Below are positions 41,564 through 49,636 of a stretch of 64,000 bases of DNA, in pieces; positions within the stretch are counted from its first letter, which is position 1, and every line of letters starts with the position of its first letter. The notes under the pieces were generated by a model. It was given only the letters and a program-made list of their open reading frames with translations. It made no database searches and had not been told where the DNA came from. The translations under genes were made by a program, and so were the position numbers. This DNA is from Erwinia amylovora (GTDB lineage Bacteria > Pseudomonadota > Gammaproteobacteria > Enterobacterales > Enterobacteriaceae): positions 2,852,001 to 2,916,000 of the forward strand of contig NZ_CP066796.1 in the NCBI RefSeq assembly GCF_017161565.1. Reading direction: 5' to 3'.

Positions 41564-42844
41564 ATGCCTTCTTCACATTCTAAAAAAACCCATATTGGCC
41601 AGCGCGAGCTTCAGCCTGAAACCCAGATGCTGAACTACGGTTATGACCCGGCGTTATCCGAAGGCGCGGTAAAACCGCCGGTCTTTCTGACTTCAACCTT
41701 TATCTTCAACAGTGCCGAAGAGGGGCGCGATTTCTTTGACTATGTTTCCGGACGCCGTGAACCACCTGCGGGAGAGGGCAACGGGCTGGTTTATTCGCGC
41801 TTTAATCATCCCAACAGCGAAATCGTTGAGGACCGACTGGCCATCTATGAACGCAGTGAAAGCGCGGCGCTGTTCTCATCCGGCATGTCTGCCATCGCTA
41901 CTACGTTACTGACTTTCGTCCGGCCCGGTGACGCCATCCTGCATTCGCAGCCGTTGTACGGTGGCAGCGAGACATTGCTCAGTAAAACCTTCGGCAATCT
42001 CGGCGTTGCCGCCATCGGCTTTGCTGACGGAATCGATGAAGCATTGGTGCAGGCTGCGGCAGATAAAGCGCTGGCGCAAGGGCGCGTATCGGCGATCCTG
42101 ATTGAGTCTCCGGCCAATCCGACCAACAGCCTGGTGGATATCGCCTTAATCAAGCGTGTGGCCGATCGGATTGAACAGCAGCAGCAGCACCGCCCGGTGA
42201 TCGCCTGCGATAATACCCTGCTCGGCCCGGTATTCTCCCGCCCGCTGGAACACGGTGCGGATATCTCGCTTTACTCGCTGACAAAATATGTGGGCGGTCA
42301 CTCCGATCTGATTGCCGGAGCGGCGATGGGCAATCGGGCGTTGATCCGCCAGGTAAAGGCACTGCGCAGCGCCATCGGTACCCAGCTTGATGCGCATTCA
42401 AGCTGGATGATTGGCCGCTCGCTGGAAACCCTGGCACTGCGCATGGATCGCGCTAACGACAACGCTGCTGCGGTGGCAGAATTTTTGCGCAGCCATTCTC
42501 TGGTCGAGCAAATCCATTATCTGCCGTTCATTGATCCGCACTCTGCGGCCGGTAAAGTCTATAGCGACCAGTGCAGCGGTGCCGGATCGACGTTCTCTTT
42601 TGATATTCGCGGCGGTCAGGATGCGGCATTCCGCTTTCTCAACGGCCTGCAGCTGTTTAAGCTGGCCGTCAGCCTGGGTGGCACCGAGTCCCTTGCCAGC
42701 CATCCCGCCAGCACTACCCATTCGGGAGTAGATCTGGCCGTGCGGGAACGAATGGGTATTAAAGCCTCTACCCTTCGTTTGTCGATTGGCATTGAGAATA
42801 AAGATGATTTAATCGAGGATCTGCGGCTGTCGCTGGATAGGTAA
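41564..42844 (+). CDS. Cystathionine gamma-synthase/lyase family PLP enzyme
   Basis: 426 residues of the Cys/Met metabolism PLP family. Landmarks: [18 protein letters not shown] (active-site Tyr/Arg region), [11 protein letters not shown], the cofactor aspartate in VIACDNTL, and the PLP lysine in [12 protein letters not shown]-terminal [18 protein letters not shown] is the substrate-carboxylate-binding block. It could act as a gamma-synthase, gamma-lyase or sulfhydrylase; sequence alone does not decide. It is not E. coli MetB or MetC by context. The ATG follows GGAG by five bases. Upstream in-frame sequence back to 41243 is non-conserved. Confidence 0.88.
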   Translation: MPSSHSKKTHIGQRELQPETQMLNYGYDPALSEGAVKPPVFLTSTFIFNSAEEGRDFFDYVSGRREPPAGEGNGLVYSRFNHPNSEIVEDRLAIYERSESAALFSSGMSAIATTLLTFVRPGDAILHSQPLYGGSETLLSKTFGNLGVAAIGFADGIDEALVQAAADKALAQGRVSAILIESPANPTNSLVDIALIKRVADRIEQQQQHRPVIACDNTLLGPVFSRPLEHGADISLYSLTKYVGGHSDLIAGAAMGNRALIRQVKALRSAIGTQLDAHSSWMIGRSLETLALRMDRANDNAAAVAEFLRSHSLVEQIHYLPFIDPHSAAGKVYSDQCSGAGSTFSFDIRGGQDAAFRFLNGLQLFKLAVSLGGTESLASHPASTTHSGVDLAVRERMGIKASTLRLSIGIENKDDLIEDLRLSLDR

Positions 42845-43170
42845 AGGCGATGGGCAAACGCGTTGTCGCCTGGCGCTACCAGCACCCGGAAAGTGCAGCA
42901 GGCATGAATACCCACCAGCTAACCAAGACTCAGTAACGCCTGGCGGATAGCCATATCCGCCAGGTTGCACGCCAATCGCAAGCCAATCCCTGAAGGAATT
43001 AACATATAATGCATAGTTTGCCAGACAGACTTTCTTCGACGTTCAACATGCACTTCTGCCGGGCGACAAGCTGCATCGTTCACTTGCGGGTAAGTTGATG
43101 AGTTCATATTACTGCTTAACCCTGTTATACCAGACGATGCTCAATTGCGCTTATTTTGTGCGCTGATCGC
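42845..43170. other. Intergenic gap before LuxR-type gene
   Basis: About 325 bases. A 62-codon minus-strand frame (42919-43107) has no recognised motif. No terminator with a T-tract is seen. The A/T content rises toward the accessory patch. Confidence 0.4.
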
Positions 43171-43848
43171 TTATTGAGACACTGATAACCTCTTTCCGGA
43201 AAGACTATTCCTTCGTGGGCTTAACAAGAATTTGAGATCTCTGTAAAATGGCCTGCCAAGCAGAAAGAAATGAGAAATATTCTTGCAGCCTACTTTAGAC
43301 AGGGCTGATAATTTATGAGCACTGACCGTTTTTTGACAAATGTTTAGCTGCATACTAATTTCATCTTCTTTACCGCCTCTGAAAAGTTCGAGAATAATAT
43401 TCATCTCCCTGTTCGTCAGGCCGCGTTTCTTTGCAAAAGCAGGACACCACCTGGCAGAATTTTTTTTGATTTTACTGGCAGATAATTCTGAGAAAAATGA
43501 TAAAGTTAACTTTCTGTCAACTTTGCATAACCCAGGATAAAGCATGTCTGTAATGACCTCCTGGAAGATATTTGAGGTCAGCATAACCACATCTTCAGGT
43601 TTTTTATTTTTTATCATTTTTTCATAAAAAGAAGTTTCATTGCTTGATTTGAAAAAAGCCCAGGAGAGCATATCTATAACTATCAGTGCGTCGGCACTCA
43701 CGCTTTCATTCATGAACCTGTCAAACCCCAGAGCTGTGATAGCCAAATTCCTCAGACTTGCAGACTTAATGCCTAAATAAAAATAGCGATCGTCCGTCAC
43801 TAAAACAACCTTTTTTCGCGAAGACAATCCTTGAGCATAAATATCCAT
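43171..43848 (-). CDS. LuxR-type response regulator-like transcription factor
   Basis: 225 residues. The C-terminal third (about 145-205) is a LuxR/NarL helix-turn-helix: LTNREMNIILELFRGG, ISMQLNICQKTVSAHK, LSALSKVG. The N-terminal part (KKVVLVTDDRYFYLGI, ALIVIDMLSW, DVVMLTS) resembles a receiver-like fold, with D in VIDM at the usual phospho-acceptor strand, but it lacks a clean acidic pocket, so it may be a phosphorylation-independent pseudo-receiver as in some fimbrial or capsule regulators. It has no adjacent kinase. Low G/C against its neighbours suggests horizontal origin. Confidence 0.75.
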   Translation of the reverse strand: MDIYAQGLSSRKKVVLVTDDRYFYLGIKSASLRNLAITALGFDRFMNESVSADALIVIDMLSWAFFKSSNETSFYEKMIKNKKPEDVVMLTSNIFQEVITDMLYPGLCKVDRKLTLSFFSELSASKIKKNSARWCPAFAKKRGLTNREMNIILELFRGGKEDEISMQLNICQKTVSAHKLSALSKVGCKNISHFFLLGRPFYRDLKFLLSPRRNSLSGKRLSVSQ

Positions 43849-44582
43849 AATTCCCTCTTAGATAACGATTTGTATCATTCCTTTACGGCCCCTATCAAAA
43901 CCTAAAAACAGATCATTTTCAATACCATAGATCCTCCTCAATCAGCCTTCACAAGTTGATTGAATCATTCAAATCCAGATTTATGTTAATGTCACCTCCT
44001 GATTTACTGGAAAGGATATCTGTAAATGTTCGGAATTTTATCAATATTTATACTCTTTTTGATAAGCGTATTGAGTTTAACTTTGCATTTCATTCAATAC
44101 AAAAAACGTCAATTGCACTGCATGCGGAACCATTATCGAAGAAAAAGGAGAGAAAAAAAGTGGCTAACTCAAAATGAAAGTTCTGAAAATTATTGAGTAA
44201 AAAAATTTCAAATAGCTTAAAAACAGGTTCAACAGCCAAATTATGAGCATAAAAAAAATATAAGATCTTTCTTTTTTTATTGTAAAAAAACCGTGAAAAA
44301 CCCCCACTTAATACTCTCAAATTAAGAACTTTAACCGGGGGTTTTTCTTATTTTACATTTAGCTGATTTAATTGCAGTGAAACAACCGTCTTAATCATAT
44401 CTGCATACAACGGCGGTAAGACCGCACTGCACAGGTAAGGTCAGGCGCACCGGTGAAGCCGCTGGCGCCAGCGGAGATGTGCCACGGATAACCTGTTTTC
44501 TGCCTGTCAGCGTAATGTCCACAGCATGAGAAGCCCGTGAAGCAAAGTATGCTTTCAGGCAAGGGGAGAAGTCATTCAGTCC
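43849..44582. other. A/T-rich gap between LuxR-type gene and type I-F array
   Basis: About 730 bases. Short open frames (43956-44177 plus; 44395-44582 minus without a proper start) show no family I know. It contains one strong nested hairpin at 44296-44346, annotated separately. Confidence 0.45.
44296..44346. terminator. Nested terminator-like hairpin without an adjacent gene
   Basis: AAAAACCCCC (44296-44305) pairs with GGGGGTTTTT (44337-44346), and CTTAAT (44307-44312) with ATTAAG (44321-44326) inside it. Downstream is CTTATTTT. It could end a small RNA or a decayed gene. Confidence 0.65.
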
Positions 44583-44911
44583 TCAATAAACTGCCCGTAC
44601 GGCATTGAACCGGAAGCGTGGCTAAATGACAGTGAACGTTGGCTCTCTAAGCTGCCTGTACGGCAGTGAACTGATGCATCACACCCGACCGCAATTGAAG
44701 CCATTTCTAAGATGCCTGTACGGCAGTGAACACGCAAATCAGCGTCTATCGAATTTATTGCTATTTCTAAACTGCCTGTACAGCGGTGAACAGTGTGCTG
44801 CTCTTCAATCAGTGGGGTGCGATTTTCTAAGCTGCCTGTACGGCAGTGAACGTTGCAGAGCTTACTGTTAACGCAAACGTAAATTTCTAAGCTGCCTGTA
44901 CGGCAGTGAAC
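44583..44911 (-). CRISPR. Orphan type I-F CRISPR array, 6 repeats / 5 spacers
   Basis: Repeat units of 28 bases; in crRNA sense (minus strand) GTTCACTGCCGTACAGGCAGC followed by TTAGAAA, the canonical type I-F repeat. Repeats at 44583-44610 (strongly degenerate), 44644-44671 (1 mismatch), 44704-44731 (1), 44764-44791 (3), 44824-44851 and 44884-44911 (perfect). Spacers are 32 bases, the first 33. Decay at the left end puts the trailer there and the leader at the right, so transcription is on the minus strand. No type I-F cas gene (cas1, cas2-3, csy1-4) is in the window. Confidence 0.95.
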
Positions 44912-45026
44912 CGTTACATTACCGGGCTAACTGGCTTATCGCATTAACTTTTTACCAGCTTAACCGTGCTGTACCCTTTTTTCTGTTGAATTATCACGCT
45001 TTAGAAATCAACAAGTTAAATCTTAG
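44912..45026 (-). promoter_or_regulatory. Probable leader of the type I-F array
   Basis: 115 A/T-rich bases between the perfect terminal repeat and the cueO terminator. On the minus strand TTAACT, 18 bases, GATAAT is a possible promoter near the far end. The call rests on array polarity. Confidence 0.5.
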
Positions 45027-45068
45027 AAAAAAGGGTTCGCCAGACAGGCCTGTTACCCGGCGAAAACC
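45027..45068 (-). terminator. Rho-independent terminator of cueO
   Basis: On the minus strand GGTTTTCGCC pairs with GGCGAACC (one A bulge), enclosing an ACAGGCCTGT palindrome, and is followed by CTTTTTTC. It separates cueO from the I-F array leader. Confidence 0.8.
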
Positions 45069-45093
45069 ATCCTATAACGCCAGTCTGTATTTA

Positions 45094-46704
45094 TTACGCC
45101 ACGGTAAAACCAAGCATCATACCGCTATCTTCATGTTCCAGCAGATGGCAGTGCGCCATATAGGCATGTGCCCTGTCTGCCTGGTGGTTAAAGCGCACCA
45201 GCACCTCGCTGCGCCAGCCTTCAACACGTACCGTATCCTTCCAGCCGCTACGATGCGCGGCAGGAGGTTTGCCGTTCTCCGACAGGATGCGGAACTGGGT
45301 ACCGTGAATATGGAACGGATGCAGCATCTCATCGCCTTCGCCTGAGATCGTCCACTTCTCATAAACGCCCCGCTTAACCTCATACGACGGTTTATCCATA
45401 TTAAACGCCATGCCGTTGATCTGATTGCCATTATGGAAATCATACTTTTGTTGCTGAGCGGAACTGCCGTGATTCATCCCGGTTATCTCCCGGTGATCGA
45501 TCGAAGACATTTGCTGGTGGTTCGCACCAGCCTTTTTACCCCCGCCGTGCGCATCCATGCTTATGCCTGCCATCGCCGCATGACCATATCTATCCATTAG
45601 CGCCTGCATACCGCGCTTATCCAGTTCCGCGTCCATCGTCAGCTGTAGCCAACGGGTGTTAAGCCCCTGTGACGATGGCATTGCGGGCAGATCGACCAGC
45701 TTATCCGGCAGCGTGCCGCTGGCCTGCACCTGTAACGGCACAAGTGACAGCACCGGCAGCGGCTGGTTGAACGGTTCCAGCGTCATGCCCATTTGCCGCA
45801 CCGGCAGGGTTTGCAGGTCAAACGCTTTGCCGTCAGCCGTATCTACCAGCACTTCATAGCGTTCACCAGGCATCATCGGCAGCTCGCTGACCTGCACCGC
45901 TTCTGCCAGCAGCCCGCCGTCGCTGGCAATCACATACATCGGACGTTTATCGCTGGTCGTCAGGTTAAGCGAGCGCGCATTGCAGCCGTTCAACAAACGC
46001 AGCCGTAGCCAGCCGCGCGGCACCCCGTGCTGCGGGTAGATTGCCCCGTTAGTCAACATCGTATCGCCAAACCAGCCTACCGCCGCGCTCATGATATCCA
46101 GCTTATAATCAATGCGGCTGCCGTCGGCGCTCAGGCGCTTGTCCTGCAGGATGACCGGAATATCGTCGATACCCCACTGTTTTGGCAGCAGCAGCTTGCC
46201 GCTTTCCGGGTCAGTGATCAGTACCAGTCCGGCCAGCCCCTGTGCCACCTGAAAACCGGTGCGACCATGCAGGTGCGGATGGAACCAGCAGGTTGCCGCT
46301 GGCTGATCGGGGGTAAAAGTCACGCGACGGCTGTGATTTGGCTCAATGCGCGCCTGCGGCCCGCCGTCGACGTTGCCCGGCACTTCCAGGCCGTGCCAGT
46401 GCACCGTGGTGGCTTCAGGCAGGCGGTTGTACAGCGTTATATTGACTTCCTTACCGCGCTCCAGCTGGATGGCAGGGCCAGGCAGGTTTGCGTGATATCC
46501 CCAGCCGGGCACGCGTTTGCCGCGCCAGCTGCTGTTGATGGCCTGGGCCGTCAGGCTGATTTCACTGCGCGCATCGGGGATAAGTAAGGTGGGGATTGGC
46601 AATAGCGGGCGCTGCTCTGCCGCCATCAAAGCGCGGCTCCATACTGGCAGAGCGCCCGCTGCGCCCAACGCGGCGGAGAGTTTGATAAAATCGCGACGTT
46701 GCAT
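45094..46704 (-). CDS. cueO: Multicopper oxidase CueO
   Basis: Periplasmic Cu(I) oxidase protecting from copper. 536 residues from ATG 46704. N-terminal Tat signal with [11 protein letters not shown]; copper sites [28 protein letters not shown] and the C-terminal [18 protein letters not shown] (type 1 Cys-His-Met). The Met/His-rich insert around [11 protein letters not shown] and GMNHGSS is present but shorter and poorer in Met than in E. coli. The in-frame extension to 46782 lies before the Tat signal and is rejected. A CueR-type promoter lies upstream. Confidence 0.96.
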   Translation of the reverse strand: MQRRDFIKLSAALGAAGALPVWSRALMAAEQRPLLPIPTLLIPDARSEISLTAQAINSSWRGKRVPGWGYHANLPGPAIQLERGKEVNITLYNRLPEATTVHWHGLEVPGNVDGGPQARIEPNHSRRVTFTPDQPAATCWFHPHLHGRTGFQVAQGLAGLVLITDPESGKLLLPKQWGIDDIPVILQDKRLSADGSRIDYKLDIMSAAVGWFGDTMLTNGAIYPQHGVPRGWLRLRLLNGCNARSLNLTTSDKRPMYVIASDGGLLAEAVQVSELPMMPGERYEVLVDTADGKAFDLQTLPVRQMGMTLEPFNQPLPVLSLVPLQVQASGTLPDKLVDLPAMPSSQGLNTRWLQLTMDAELDKRGMQALMDRYGHAAMAGISMDAHGGGKKAGANHQQMSSIDHREITGMNHGSSAQQQKYDFHNGNQINGMAFNMDKPSYEVKRGVYEKWTISGEGDEMLHPFHIHGTQFRILSENGKPPAAHRSGWKDTVRVEGWRSEVLVRFNHQADRAHAYMAHCHLLEHEDSGMMLGFTVA

Positions 46705-46738
46705 CTTCCATTCCTTTTTTCGGCCGGCATAAGCTTGC

Positions 46739-46769
46739 AGCATAAACCCTGCCCCAGCGGGAAGGTCAA
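46739..46769 (-). promoter_or_regulatory. CueR (MerR-type) promoter/operator of cueO
   Basis: On the minus strand TTGACC (46764-46769), a 19-base spacer, and TATGCT (46739-46744). The overlong spacer and the dyad ACCTTCC-N7-GCAGGGT, close to the CueR site ACCTTCC-N7-GGAAGGT, are typical of copper-induced MerR-family promoters. Confidence 0.75.
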
Positions 46770-46884
46770 GTTTGTTATACAAAGGCGGTGAAAACAGACT
46801 TCAGGAATTTTCTACGGTAAAAGTGGCTGGTGCCCGGCGTGAACTGTGCTAACGTCTGATGATTGCAGACGTATGAGAATAACC

Positions 46885-47232
46885 ATGAAGAAAAGCATCA
46901 AGGCTCTGTTGCTGTCAGGGCTGTTTGGCTTCACTTCCACCAGCTTCGCCCTGAGCGAGCCGGAAGCAGAAGATCTGGCTGATTTAACCGCAGTATTTGT
47001 GTATTTAAAAAATGATTGTGGCTATCGGGACCTTCCTGACGGCCAGATACGCCGTGCGCTGGTCTTTTTTGCCCAGCAAAATCGCTGGGATCTCACCAAT
47101 TACAGCAGCTTCAATATGAAAGCGTTGGGTGAAGACAGCTACCGTGACCTTAGCGGGATCGCAGTTCCTAACGATGCAAAATGCAAATCGTTGGCACGCG
47201 ACTCACTGAATCTTCTGGCGTGGGTGAAGTAA
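46885..47232 (+). CDS. yacC: YacC family periplasmic protein (PulS/OutS pilotin-like)
   Basis: 115 residues, E. coli YacC length, with near identity in EPEAEDLADLTAVFVYLKNDCGY, IRRALVFFAQQN and LGEDSYRDLSG. A signal peptide (MKKSIKALLLSGLFGFTSTSFA) without a lipobox cysteine directs it to the periplasm. The two mature cysteines (NDCGY, AKCKS) probably form the disulfide known in the OutS/PulS pilotin fold. Function is unknown. Start 46885 is chosen over the longer frame because it begins the signal peptide. Confidence 0.92.
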   Translation: MKKSIKALLLSGLFGFTSTSFALSEPEAEDLADLTAVFVYLKNDCGYRDLPDGQIRRALVFFAQQNRWDLTNYSSFNMKALGEDSYRDLSGIAVPNDAKCKSLARDSLNLLAWVK

Positions 47233-47262
47233 CTTTCCGCCATTTCCCCTGCCGCAAACAGG

Positions 47263-47290
47263 TTGACCGTGCAACGGCGGTGATTAATAG
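47263..47290 (+). promoter_or_regulatory. Possible speE promoter
   Basis: TTGACC (47263-47268), 16 bases, TAATAG (47285-47290), 42 bases before the speE ATG. Sequence match only. Confidence 0.35.
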
Positions 47291-47332
47291 CTATCATACT
47301 GCGCCCATTTTCGTGACGAGGAATGCCCCACC

Positions 47333-48190
47333 ATGACCGCTAATGAAATGTGGTATGAAACGCTTCATGCCGGATTTGGACAGTATTTTTCTGTCGACAA
47401 AGTCATTTATCGCCAACAGACCGATCATCAGGATCTGATTATATTTGAAAATGCCGCCCTGGGTCGCGTTATGGCGCTGGATGGCGTGGTACAAACCACC
47501 GAACGCGATGAGTTCATTTATCACGAAATGATGACTCACGTTCCTCTGCTGGCCCACGGCGCACCAAAGCGCGTGCTGATTATTGGCGGCGGAGATGGAG
47601 CCATGCTGCGTGAAGTGTGTCGCCATAAAAATATCGAACAAATCACCATGGTTGAAATCGATGCAGGCGTGGTGACTTTCTGCCAGCAGCACCTGCCGAA
47701 CCATAACGCCGGAGCCTATGAGGATGCACGTTTCAAACTGGTCATTGAGGATGGCGTAAACTTCGTTAATCAAACCAGCGATAAATTCGACGTGATTATC
47801 TCTGACTGCACCGATCCTATCGGGCCGGGAGAAAGTCTGTTTACTTCGGAATTTTATCAGGGATGCCGCCGCTGTCTGAATCAGAACGGCATTTTTGTGG
47901 CACAGAACGGCGTCTGTTTCCTGCAGCAGGATGAAGCGGTCAACAGCCATCGTAAGCTGAGCCACTATTTTGACGATGTCAGTTTCTACCAGGCCGCAAT
48001 TCCAACCTACTACGGCGGAATTATGACCTTTGCATGGGCAAGCGACAATCCTGCGTTACGCCAGCTGGATACCGCCACACTGACCGCCCGCTGCACGGAG
48101 GCTGGCCTGAAGTGCCGTTATTACAATCCGGCAATCCATACTGGCAGCTTTGCCTTGCCGCAATATCTGTTAAATGCGCTGGCAGATTAG
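47333..48190 (+). CDS. speE: Spermidine synthase
   Basis: SpeE transfers aminopropyl from decarboxylated SAM to putrescine. 285 residues (E. coli 288). [11 protein letters not shown] is the nucleotide-binding loop, EIDAGVV the next strand, and the catalytic aspartate is in [14 protein letters not shown]. The methylthioadenosine by-product is the substrate of Mtn encoded at 9.6 kb. speD follows after 21 bases. Confidence 0.96.
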   Translation: MTANEMWYETLHAGFGQYFSVDKVIYRQQTDHQDLIIFENAALGRVMALDGVVQTTERDEFIYHEMMTHVPLLAHGAPKRVLIIGGGDGAMLREVCRHKNIEQITMVEIDAGVVTFCQQHLPNHNAGAYEDARFKLVIEDGVNFVNQTSDKFDVIISDCTDPIGPGESLFTSEFYQGCRRCLNQNGIFVAQNGVCFLQQDEAVNSHRKLSHYFDDVSFYQAAIPTYYGGIMTFAWASDNPALRQLDTATLTARCTEAGLKCRYYNPAIHTGSFALPQYLLNALAD

Positions 48191-48211
48191 CCGGGCATTT
48201 TAAGGGGGTGA

Positions 48212-49015
48212 ATGAAATTGCAAAAGCTGAAACTACACGGCTTCAACAACTTGACCAAAAGCCTGAGTTTTTGTATCTACGACATCTGCTACGCGAATAC
48301 TGAAGCTGAACGCGACGGATATATTGCCTACATTGATGAACAGTACAATGCTAACCGCCTGACCGAAATTCTGAGCGAAACATGCTCGATTATCGGTGCT
48401 AATGTGCTGAATATTGCACGTCAGGATTATGAACCACAGGGTGCCAGCGTCACTATTCTGGTCAGCGAAGAACCGATCGATCCGCGCGATATTGACACCT
48501 CTGAGCATCCAGGCCCGCTGCCGAACTCGGTCGTTGCGCATCTGGATAAAAGCCATATCTGCGTACATACCTACCCGGAAAGCCATCCCGAAGGTGGTTT
48601 GTGTACCTTCCGCGCGGATATTGAAGTGTCGACCTGTGGCGTGATTTCGCCGTTAAAGGCGCTGAACTACTTAATTCACCAGTTGGAATCTGACATTGTC
48701 ACCATCGATTATCGCGTACGAGGCTTTACCCGCGATGTGAACGGGGTGAAGCATTTCATCGATCATGAAATCAATTCGATTCAGAACTTCATGTCGGAAG
48801 ATATGAAGTCAATGTATGACATGATGGATGTGAACGTGTATCAGGAGAATATGTTTCATAGCAAGATGATGCTGAAAGAGTTTGACCTTAAACACTACCT
48901 GTTTAATACCAAACCTGAAGAGCTTAGCGCACAGGAACATAAACGCATTACCGACCTGCTGTGGAAAGAAATGCGGGAAATTTACTACGGTCGTAATATC
49001 CCGGCTCTTGGTTAA
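48212..49015 (+). CDS. speD: S-adenosylmethionine decarboxylase proenzyme
   Basis: SpeD makes decarboxylated SAM for SpeE. 267 residues (E. coli 264). The pyruvoyl enzyme is formed by self-cleavage at the Lys-Ser bond in [14 protein letters not shown], which is intact; [19 protein letters not shown] follows. ATG 48212 stands behind AAGGGGG at five bases; a TTG two codons later is the alternative, closer to the E. coli start. Confidence 0.95.
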   Translation: MKLQKLKLHGFNNLTKSLSFCIYDICYANTEAERDGYIAYIDEQYNANRLTEILSETCSIIGANVLNIARQDYEPQGASVTILVSEEPIDPRDIDTSEHPGPLPNSVVAHLDKSHICVHTYPESHPEGGLCTFRADIEVSTCGVISPLKALNYLIHQLESDIVTIDYRVRGFTRDVNGVKHFIDHEINSIQNFMSEDMKSMYDMMDVNVYQENMFHSKMMLKEFDLKHYLFNTKPEELSAQEHKRITDLLWKEMREIYYGRNIPALG

Positions 49016-49029
49016 CATCGTATCATCAG

Positions 49030-49049
49030 GCGGCCGCAAGGCCGCTTTT
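49030..49049 (+). terminator. Rho-independent terminator of speED
   Basis: GCGGCC-GCAA-GGCCGC followed by TTTTG, 14 bases after the speD stop. Confidence 0.85.
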
Positions 49050-49102
49050 GTCTTGACAACGCCAGCCTGGTGTTCAGGTCAGGCACGGCGTTGACGCCTC
49101 TG

Positions 49103-49465
49103 CTAGCGCTCCGATAAAAATGCCCGGTAAGCGGCAATGACCTTCAAAAAGTCTTCTACCCCACAGAATGACAAACTCTCTTCATCGTAGTAAGTCATGC
49201 CCTCTTCCATTTCATCCCCTTCAAACCCAAGCTGATTAGCACGGATCATGACTTCTTCTGCGTCAAGCAGCAGCGTGTACTCACGTCCGACCCGCTGCCA
49301 TTGCCGTTCGCTGCCTTTTACCTGCGCTATCGCCGCTTCCACCTCGGCCAGTATCTCTGGGTTGTCACTGACTTCGTCATTAAACCAGTGGCCGACCGCC
49401 TCATGCCCCATCGACATGCGCACTTTCACTGCCCCGGTGATATCAGATAAAAATTCATATTCCAT
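49103..49465 (-). CDS. yacL: UPF0231 family protein YacL
   Basis: 120 residues, same length as E. coli YacL with matching [47 protein letters not shown]. Very acidic, no signal peptide. Function unknown. It lies downstream of acnB on the same strand, behind the acnB terminator, as in E. coli. Confidence 0.93.
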   Translation of the reverse strand: MEYEFLSDITGAVKVRMSMGHEAVGHWFNDEVSDNPEILAEVEAAIAQVKGSERQWQRVGREYTLLLDAEEVMIRANQLGFEGDEMEEGMTYYDEESLSFCGVEDFLKVIAAYRAFLSER

Positions 49466-49594
49466 AGCGCTTTCCTTCCGACCAGTTAACTGCGCACGCT
49501 CGGATCATTTTGCGCGTCTGGCTGGTCAATACTGAGCGTTGGCGCGCATTATCGCAGCCTGCTTGCAGAAAAACAGCGCTTTTACTGCAGGCGT

Positions 49595-49621
49595 AAAAAA
49601 ACCGGGACCAGGCCCGGTTTT
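49595..49621 (-). terminator. Rho-independent terminator of acnB
   Basis: AAACCGGG (49599-49606) pairs with CCCGGTTT (49613-49620); on the minus strand a run of seven T follows. It lies 16 bases past the acnB stop. Confidence 0.9.
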
Positions 49622-49636
49622 CAGCACAGACGGGGG

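Noticed and set aside
42919..43107. 62-codon minus-strand frame after the PLP enzyme
   Set aside because: No family recognised and no good start signal; could be a remnant but unsupported.
43956..44177. 73-codon plus-strand frame upstream of the LuxR-type gene
   Set aside because: A/T-rich, biased composition, no ribosome-binding site or recognised motif.
44395..44582. Minus-strand frame of about 60 codons beside the I-F trailer
   Set aside because: Codon-like appearance but a stop precedes it and there is no ATG; compared mentally with Csy4/Cas6f without match.
44626..44871. Open frame with repeated CLYGSE through the type I-F array
   Set aside because: Translation of the I-F repeat, not a protein.
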